DNA of 64,000 nt, taken from Nemertoderma westbladi. Taxonomy: Eukaryota > Xenacoelomorpha > Nemertodermatida > Nemertodermatidae. Where the stretch lies: assembly GCA_032718475.1 (NCBI GenBank), contig JAUCBJ010008636.1, positions 1-64,000 on the forward strand. The letters run 5' to 3'. Both the position numbers and the translations under genes were made by a program. The notes below the pieces were generated by a model. That model ran no database searches. It saw only the letters and a list, made by a program, of their open reading frames with translations, and was not told where the DNA came from. Below, one piece after another: positions 57,158-64,000 of this stretch (positions are counted from its first letter, which is position 1; every line of letters starts with the position of its first letter).

Positions 57158-58676
57158 TAGGGATGTCCCGGAATCGATATTTTGATTCCGGCCGGAACCG
57201 GAATTCAATATTCCGACCGGAACCGGAATTTTGAATTTATTTTGAAGTGAAACACACTAAATGACCATTGCCCTTTATAATTTTTTGTAAATATACGTAT
57301 TTTTTAAATTTCTAAAGCCAAGTTTACTAATGATATCAATCAGCTCCTTGGGGGGAGTTTTGGTGTGAGAGAGGCCTGGCCCAGAAGCAGGAGAAATTGA
57401 TTATGGGGCTGGGGGAGGAGGTGGGGGTATTTGGGGGCCGTAACCCTATCTGGTCAGGTCTATTTTTACGAATTGGCCCTGCGTGCGTTGTCATTTTGGG
57501 AATTTTTTTTAGATCTTGGCTAAAAAATTAAAAATTTTGTGGTATAAGGGTTTTCGAGGTCGCTGATCACGATAGAACTTCTTAAAAATATTTAATGGAA
57601 GTGTAAACATTAAATTTTTTATCAATTTGTGCTACTGGTACTTGTATTTTTCGTGTCAAATTGGCACATGTCCAAAAATGCTACAATGAATCGGATCTGA
57701 TATGATATGAGTTTCATATTCATGATCAGCATCCCGGAAAGCCCCTAATGTCATAAAAATAGTTTGATTTGTGGTGATTTTTCATTATCATATTTTCACA
57801 ACTTGTTTTTTTCATGCCCTGGGGGCACATACCAAATTACTAGACATTTTCTCGTATGTTATATCTGAGTTCCATAATCGTGATCATCATCTAAACAAAC
57901 CGCTATATACCGGTACCACAAATAAATTAATTTTATCGAGCTATTAAAACTTTTGAAAAAATTTTCGCGCGAAAATTACTGGAGATGAGTGACAGAATGG
58001 GACAACACGAAAACGAACAAAGCTATGTTATTGGCGTTTGCGCTGGTGGATTGCCTATTGAATTTTAGGAAATGTCGCGAAATCTGGGTTTTCCCACCAT
58101 ACTTGGCTTTAAATATACAGTTTAGTTACAAAAAAATTTCTAAAATGACCACCCCGGGCCAAATAGGGTTAAACGACAGGGAATTCGATTTCATTATTTC
58201 CCAAAACCCATAACCTTGGCCAAAAGGCTTTGGTTCAATATCCTGGTGTTGTTAATGGAAATTAGCAGGTCACAGTGACATGTAATTCTGACCAAATCAA
58301 TAAACGAGAGTCAATATTACATGTTACAATTTAATTTTTGCTGTGAATAAATATATTTTTTGTATAAATAAAACTAATGTATTACGCAACACCTAAGGCT
58401 AATGACGCAGGACCTAATTAAAGTAACATAGTAACATAAAGGACCCCTTTGTAAATAAACTACTGCTTTAGGGGTAATACGATGTTATGTTGGACAATAC
58501 ATATTATAATATTGTTATTGTTTTTACATTATGTGTGATAATAATTTCACAAACTAATTGAAACTATTAAACTAGTTAGTAAACTGGTAATTCCGGTAAA
58601 ATTCCGGCCGGAATTGACCCAATTCCGGCCGGAACCGGAATCTGGCAAAAACCGCCGGAATTCCGGGATAACCCTA
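57158..58676. mobile_element. hAT-like non-autonomous element
   Basis: It starts TAGGGATGTCCCGGAAT and ends ATTCCGGGATAACCCTA, near-perfect inverted termini. A perfect 8-bp duplication AAATCAAT lies outside (57150-57157 and 58677-58684), the length typical of hAT elements. Next to each end are 'ggccggaaccggaatt' repeats. No transposase ORF is present. It carries a nested piggyBac-like element and one diverged copy of the recurrent module (about 58263-58312). Confidence 0.85.
57444..58168. mobile_element. piggyBac-like non-autonomous element, copy 2, nested in the hAT-like element
   Basis: It starts CCCTATCTGG and ends CCAAATAGGG, with TTAA at the right (58169-58172) and GTAA, a one-base change, at the left (57440-57443). 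Compared with 14609-15314 it is in the reverse orientation and shares several blocks, for example 'ggtgatttttcattatcat'. A plus-strand ORF at 57989-58213 has no transposase features. Confidence 0.75.
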
Positions 58677-58684
58677 AAATCAAT

Positions 58685-59490
58685 GTCCGGCCCTGTTATA
58701 TGAGGCATCTCTAGCATCTCTGGCATCATTACAGGGACGGACAGTCCGAGCTCTGTTCAGGTTCACGTTCACTATGTAATATACACCACGACCCGTAATA
58801 TGGTTTCATTTTCTGATGACACGCACCCCCCCCCCCCCCCCCCCCCCCCCTAAAAAAATTTATAGAAATCGTTATATTGCTTGCAATTTGGACCTGAATT
58901 ATTGCTCACCGTGGTTGTTACCATGAAGCCGGAATTTTTGATTAGGCCTTTTAATTTTTTATAAGCGTTTTAAAAAAGTGTCTTTTGCGAAATCGCACCC
59001 TCCGTATCGTGGCCATTCTTCACATTAGCGTTCACATTTCGCATAGGCAGAAGGCCAAATCTTCTATTTAATAAATAGACAATGTTCTGGAACATTTTGT
59101 TTATGTTTGAATAGCTATGCAATATAGATCGTTTATACTGTTTATTAAATTATTATAGAGATACTATATTTCAGAGATTGTTTAATGTTTTTGGTCATTA
59201 ACAAGGTAATATAGAATCCAAAATATGTGGTTCGGATTGATTGTGAGATACTTGTGTTTTTTGCTAGATTGAATAAGCTATGATGTTCAGGAACTTTTCT
59301 TTATGTTTGAATAGTTAGTTATTGTATATGCATTCCGCTGTTGCCCACCTACTCATAAAATAAATATCACGTTCTAGAATTTAGTGTATTTATTAAATAG
59401 AATAAATGGCCTAGGGCGAATGATAATTCTTTCAATCTTTGAATGCCTATCTCAGCTGTTTTTTGTGAAACCCAGTTGCAAAGGCTCAGC
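58685..59490. other. Non-coding, with a C tract and a MITE relative
   Basis: A C tract lies at about 58827-58850. Bases about 59060-59455 include 'atgttctggaacattt' and end in 'gaatgcctatctcag', like the MITEs at 9813 and 12805, but the left terminus is not clear. Confidence 0.5.
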
Positions 59491-59499
59491 CTTCCTACC

Positions 59500-60430
59500 G
59501 AGTCTCACTAAATGGGAGTCGTTTTCTGCGCACTGTGATGGCAGGAGAGGGTGAATTCCTGACCATCACGACTGTTTAGCGAAGTCCCGGAAGGAAGATC
59601 ATGAGAGGAGAACTGAGACTGAAAGGGTAACTGTCGAGGATGCTCTAGGAGGAATGCCCGAGGGTCGATGTCGCACAATCCGCCGTGTGGCTGAATATAA
59701 AACAGGAAGTTGGGTCTCCGCGCTTCCAAGAGCCGACTTTCAGTTCGACCTATCCCTCCAGGAGTTCCGGGACTCCAATGCAGTGTGGTATGGTCGCCCC
59801 CTCCTCGGTGTACCAAGCCGATGCGATGGATGCGGGGCCGCTTTCGATTTGACGCACGGTTTAAATTGCAAGCAGGGCGGTCTTGTTATCCAGCACCACA
59901 ATGAACTGAGGGACACCGTCGGACACCTTGATGCTCTGGCATTTGGACCCCGTAATATCCTGTGGGATCAGGTGGTTCGGGAGCAGCTGGAAGAAGGGGA
60001 CATGGCGGGACTGAGGTGCGATGTGGGGATAAGGGGTGCTTTTAGTGTACAGACCCAGGCGTTGATCGATATCAGGTCAACAAACCTTGACGCCGGGCCC
60101 CATACTAATCGTGCCCCCATGTCCGTGCTTGAAGCTGCAGAGGATGAAAAGAAGCGCTAGTACGCTGCAGTTGCTGTTGCAGCTCGTCACTTCTCCCCCT
60201 TTGTGGCCTCATGCGATGGAGTGTTGGCCCCACAAGCCAACAAACTCATTCGCATCTTCGCAACCAAACTGCATCACTCCTGGGGCAAACCATGTGGGAC
60301 AGTTATGGGTTGGGTCCGAGCGAGAATACTGTTCGCCATCATCCGAGGAACATCCCACTGCCTGAGAGGATCACGTACCAGGTGGCGTAGTGGGTTGGGA
60401 CTGGAAGAATGCGTAGGTGTACTCATTATA
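59500..60430 (+). pseudogene. Retroelement C-terminal domain with a restriction-like endonuclease pattern, broken
   Basis: The frame 59654-60160 contains CDGCGAAFDLTHGLNC (C-x2-C-x7-H-x3-C), then QHHNELRD, then GLRCDVGIRG and QALIDIRS. A zinc cluster followed by an H/N..RD motif and an acidic D...D-I-R pattern resembles the restriction-like endonuclease at the C-terminus of some site-specific LINE families. The family is also like uncharacterised repeat proteins common in invertebrate genomes. After a TAG at 60158-60160 the same frame continues in the family's pattern (FVASCDGVLAP, MGWVRARILFAIIRGTSHCL, RGSRTRWRSG) to about 60405. An upstream stretch from 59500 reads as a degraded continuation. 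No reverse transcriptase is found. Confidence 0.55.
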
Positions 60431-61329
60431 CTAAACAACTGCTCTAGAATAAAGATAACGAAAAACTCCACGGGATTCCCAACATTAGGTGTGTTTAAGA
60501 TTAATCGCCTTGAATATTGTGAAGAATAACATTACATGCACCCACCGTTGAGAATACATTATAATGGTTATGTACAATAATAATATCTTTCAATATTCAA
60601 AATATAATTATAGACGGGGATTATTATACATTTACCTAGAAATGTTAAGCATTTCAGAGGCCAGACAAATTATTCTTATATACAGACGGACTATTATATA
60701 CATTATCACATTTTTAGTATTTTAGTATTTTATTCTTCTAGCGAACAGAAACCGTACAAACTGAAATTGGCCATAAAACTTGCAATCTTTCACTTTGGTC
60801 CACTGCACGATTATTGTTAACCCTTGTTGCGTTAAAAGGATTGGTGTGGAAAACATTATTAGCTTAAAAATATGCATTCGATATTAAAAGTAAGATTACG
60901 TATTAATTACATGGAAATAATAAAATAGCATTATATCCCTTTATAGCTTTATAAACCTGATTAGTATAATAATTAACCTCGCTCTGCAAATTATACATCT
61001 CGAGATACATGTCCCGTTGAATTCGATGTGAATAATTTCCCAGTGCGAGTCACCAAAAAGAGTTACGTGTGCGTCGAGGGACCATAAAGCATATAAAGCT
61101 AATTTATTTTCATGTAATGCGTAATTTTATTCCTAAAAACTGACTCATTACCTGGGTCACTTATTATTAAATAGTTATGTTGCAATTAATAACCTTTATT
61201 TCACCTAAATAAATAAATTTGGCCTAATAATTTAGTTCAAATGAATTAATTAGGTGCGGCGCAATAGTACAATAACACAGTACACACACACTTTTACCAA
61301 AACATTTAGGTAATTATTCAGTTAGGGAT
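60431..61329. other. Non-coding, AT-rich
   Basis: No gene is visible. Confidence 0.45.
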
Positions 61330-62736
61330 TTACCCTATCTCGTATATAGGGTACTTTTTTAATATAGGGTATTCTGACATTTCTGTAGTTGTAATTATTT
61401 TCACATAAAAAATATTTGAATATGTTAATTCGGCAGGTTCAATGACAATATCGAGTTGTTCTATCGAATTGTCATTCATACCAATACCATTTCGAAGTAA
61501 ACTATGTAAAATTTCTTCAGCACTCGAAATCTCATCATCCCAATCACTAAACGAAATCTCATCTGATGCATCTTCAATGTCACTTGAACCTTCATCCAAC
61601 ACACCGACCAAGTCCTTTTCCTTCCTCCCAGTATCATCCAACATACCGACCATGTCCCTGTCCTTCCTCCCAGAAACATCCAACACACCAATCGTGTCTC
61701 TGTCCTTCCTCCTAGTTTCATCCAACACACCGACCGTGTCCCTGTCCTTCCCCCCAGAATCATCCAACACACCGACCGTGTCCCTGTCCTTCCTCCCTGT
61801 ATCATCCAACACACCGACCGTGTCCCTGACCTTCCTCCCAGTATCATCCAACACATCGACCGTGTCCCTGATCTTCCTCCCAGTATCATCCGACACACCG
61901 ATCGTGTCCATGTCCTTCCTCCCTGTATCATCCAACACACCGACCGTGTACCTGACATTCATCCTAGTATCATCCAACACACCGACCGTATCCTTGTCCT
62001 TCCCCCCAGAATCATCCAACACACCGACCGTGTCCCCGTCCTTCCTCCCAGTATCATCCAACACACCGACCGTGTCCCTGTCCTTCCTCCCTGTATCATC
62101 CAACACACCGACCGTGTCCCAGTCCTTCCTCCCTGTATCATCCAACACACCGACCGTGTCCCTGACCTTCCTCCCAGTATCATCCAACACACCGACCGTG
62201 TCCCTGTCCTTCCTCCCTGTATCATCCAACATACCGACCGTGTCCCTGTCCTTCCTCCCTGTATCATCCAACACACCGACCGTGTCCCTGTCATTCATCC
62301 TAGTATCATCCAACACACCGACCGTGTCCCTGTCCTTCCCCCGAGAATAATACAACACACCGACCGTGTCCCCGTCCTTCCTCCCAGTATCATCCAACAC
62401 ACCCACCATGTCCCTATCTTTCCTCCCAGTATCATCCAACACACCGACCGTGTCCCTGTCCTTCCTCCCAGTATCATCCAACACACCGACCGTGTCCCTG
62501 ACCTTCCTCCCAGTATCATCCAACACACTGACCGTGTCCCTGACCTTCCTCCCAGTATCATCCAACACACCGACAGTGTCCCTGTCCTTCCTCCCAGTAT
62601 CATCCAACACGCCGACCGTGTCCCTGACCTTCCTCCCAGCATCATCCAACACACTGACCGTGCCCCTCTCCTTCCCCCCAGTATCATCCAACACGCAGAC
62701 CGTGTCCCTGTCCTTCCTCCCAGCATCATCCAACAC
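61330..62736 (-). CDS. Possible tandem-repeat protein, unrecognised
   Basis: The frame from ATG at 62736 to the stop at 61330-61332 encodes 468 residues. About 375 residues are 14-residue repeats of the type DDTGRKDRDTVGVL. The last ~90 residues are non-repeated, acidic at first (SDIEDASDEISFSDWDDEIS) and then hydrophobic (ELTYSNIFYVKIITTTEMSE). I recognise no domain. Against a real gene, another minus-strand frame and plus-strand frames are also open because the 42-bp unit lacks stops in them, and a 'gactgagtc' change puts a stop just upstream (about 62741). A 4-base insertion at about 62791 also breaks the frame. For it, the non-repeated tail stays open past the array and is not low-complexity. 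It could be the last exon of a gene. Confidence 0.3.
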   Translation of the reverse strand: MLDDAGRKDRDTVCVLDDTGGKERGTVSVLDDAGRKVRDTVGVLDDTGRKDRDTVGVLDDTGRKVRDTVSVLDDTGRKVRDTVGVLDDTGRKDRDTVGVLDDTGRKDRDMVGVLDDTGRKDGDTVGVLYYSRGKDRDTVGVLDDTRMNDRDTVGVLDDTGRKDRDTVGMLDDTGRKDRDTVGVLDDTGRKVRDTVGVLDDTGRKDWDTVGVLDDTGRKDRDTVGVLDDTGRKDGDTVGVLDDSGGKDKDTVGVLDDTRMNVRYTVGVLDDTGRKDMDTIGVSDDTGRKIRDTVDVLDDTGRKVRDTVGVLDDTGRKDRDTVGVLDDSGGKDRDTVGVLDETRRKDRDTIGVLDVSGRKDRDMVGMLDDTGRKEKDLVGVLDEGSSDIEDASDEISFSDWDDEISSAEEILHSLLRNGIGMNDNSIEQLDIVIEPAELTYSNIFYVKIITTTEMSEYPILKKYPIYEIG

Positions 62737-64000
62737 ACCGACTCAGTCCCTTTCCTTCCTCCCAGTATCATCCAACACACCGACCATGTCCCTGCCTGTC
62801 CTTCCTCCCAGAAACATCCAACACACCCACCGTGTCCCTGTCCTTCCTCCCAGTATCATCCAACACACCGACCGTGTCCCTGACCTTCCTCCCAGTATCA
62901 TCCAACACACTGACCGTGTCCCTGACCTTCCTCCCAGTATCATCCAACACACCGACAGTGTCCCTGTCCTTCCTCCCAGTATCATCCAACACGCCGACCG
63001 TGTCCCTGACCTTCCTCCCAGCATCATCCAACACACTGACCGTGCCCCTCTCCTTCCCCCCAGTATCATCCAACACACAGACCGTGTCCCTGTCCTTCCT
63101 CCCAGCATCATCCAACACACCGACTCAGTCCCTTTCCTTCCTCCCAGTATCATCCAACACACCGACCATGTCCCTGCCTGTCCTTCCTCCCAGAAACATC
63201 CAACACACCAATCGTGTCTATGTCCTTCCTCATAGTTTCATCCAACACACCGACCGTGTCCCTGTCCTCCCCCCCAGAATCATCCAACACACCGACCGTG
63301 TCCCTGTCCTTCCTCCCTGTATCATCCAACACACCGACCGTGTCCCTGTCCTTCCTCCCAGTACCATCCAACACACCGACCGTGTCCCTGTCCTTCCTCC
63401 CAGTACCATCCAACACACCGACCGTGTCCCTGTCCTCCCCCCCAGAATCATCCAACACACCGACCGTGTCCCTGTCCTTCCTCCCTGTATCATCCAACAC
63501 ACCGACCGTGTCCCTGTCCTTCCTCCCAGTACCATCCAACACACCGACCGTGTCCCTGTCCTCCCCCCCAGAATCATCCAACACACCGACAGTGTCCATG
63601 TCCTTCCTCCCTGTATCATCCAACACACCGACCGTGTCCCTGTCCTTCCTCCCTGTATCATCCAACACACCGACCTTGTCCCTGACCTTCCTCCCAGTAT
63701 CATCCAACACATCGACCGTGTCCCTGATCTTCCTCCCAGTATCATCCGACACACCGATCGTGTCCATGTCCTTCCTCCCTGTATCATCCAACACACCGAC
63801 CGTGTACCTGACATTCATCCTAGTATCATCCAACACACCGACCGTATCCTTGTCCTTCCCCCCAGAATCATCCAACACACCGACCGTGTCCCCGTCCTTC
63901 CTCCCAGTATCATCCAACACACCGACAGTGTCCCTGTCCTTCCTCCCAGTATCATCCAACACGCCGACCGTGTCCCTGACCTTCCTCCCAGCATCATCCA
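61594..64000. repeat. 42-bp minisatellite array, continuing past the window end
   Basis: About 57 units resembling 'catccaacacaccgaccgtg' followed by 'tccctgtccttcctcccagtat' make up the array. Higher-order copies exist: about 62385-62815 resembles 62815-63195, both with the extra 'gcct' in 'ctgcctgtcc', and about 61675-62060 resembles 63190-63900 in part, including the rare 'catccgacacaccgatcgtg' variant at 61888 and 63745. Confidence 0.95.

Noticed and set aside
61442-63235. Plus-strand ORFs with SSNTPTVSLSFLPV repeats
   Set aside because: The 42-bp unit is open on both strands. The minus-strand frame is preferred only because it has a non-repeated tail, and even that is doubtful.

Overview
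This window reads as repeat-rich nuclear DNA of a bilaterian animal, most likely a marine invertebrate; I cannot place the phylum. The evidence is GT-AG introns with phase-matched exons of a tachykinin-type neuropeptide receptor, a secretin-family (B1) receptor ORF, a cytosolic ribosomal protein ORF (RPS13), a tRNA-derived SINE, BEL/Pao and Ty3/gypsy LTR elements, an RTE-like LINE, and hAT-like and piggyBac-like DNA elements. Non-coding DNA is AT-rich, has frequent short accggta/aggcct motifs and many pure C or G tracts.

Host genes are few. A complete intronless B1 receptor ORF lies at 7686-9014 (+). The last three exons of a tachykinin-receptor-like gene lie at 17434-17536, 22052-22148 and 22854-23064 (+); its upstream exons were not found. 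A complete intronless RPS13 ORF lies at 54535-54990 (+). An ORF of unknown meaning at 61330-62736 (-) runs into a 42-bp tandem array that continues past the window end.

Most of the window is mobile DNA. Bases 1-2358 are the 3' end of a plus-strand BEL/Pao element. Bases 26081-49446 hold a minus-strand BEL/Pao element (the outer element, LTRs of 1178 bp, GCTAC on both sides). Into its gag gene a second, younger BEL/Pao element has inserted (the inner element, 32395-44385, near-identical LTRs of 1191/1192 bp, perfect 5-bp duplication GTCCT). Both have gag-protease joined directly to a short remnant of the RNase H end, with no reverse transcriptase or integrase core. They therefore look like a non-autonomous gag-pro family that depends on enzymes from elsewhere. 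All three elements carry an extra 3' ORF; the copy at the window start has two zinc-knuckle motifs. The left flank and LTR of the outer element (24984-27258) are repeated at 47172-49446, which suggests a solo-LTR allele joined in tandem or an assembly fusion.

The rest is smaller repeats: an inverted array (5.2-6.1 kb), a 2.4-kb element with inverted termini (9.7-12.2 kb), two piggyBac-like elements, one of them nested in a hAT-like element with a perfect 8-bp duplication, a 5'-truncated LINE and a SINE with clean target duplications, decayed gypsy and endonuclease-bearing retroelement relics, and several minisatellites. The least explained observation is a roughly 50-bp module (consensus core GGAGCAGGTTACAG, then AACCAAAACAATAAACGA) that recurs at seven loci. 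At four of them it sits, singly or paired, between inverted arms whose sequence differs completely from locus to locus.
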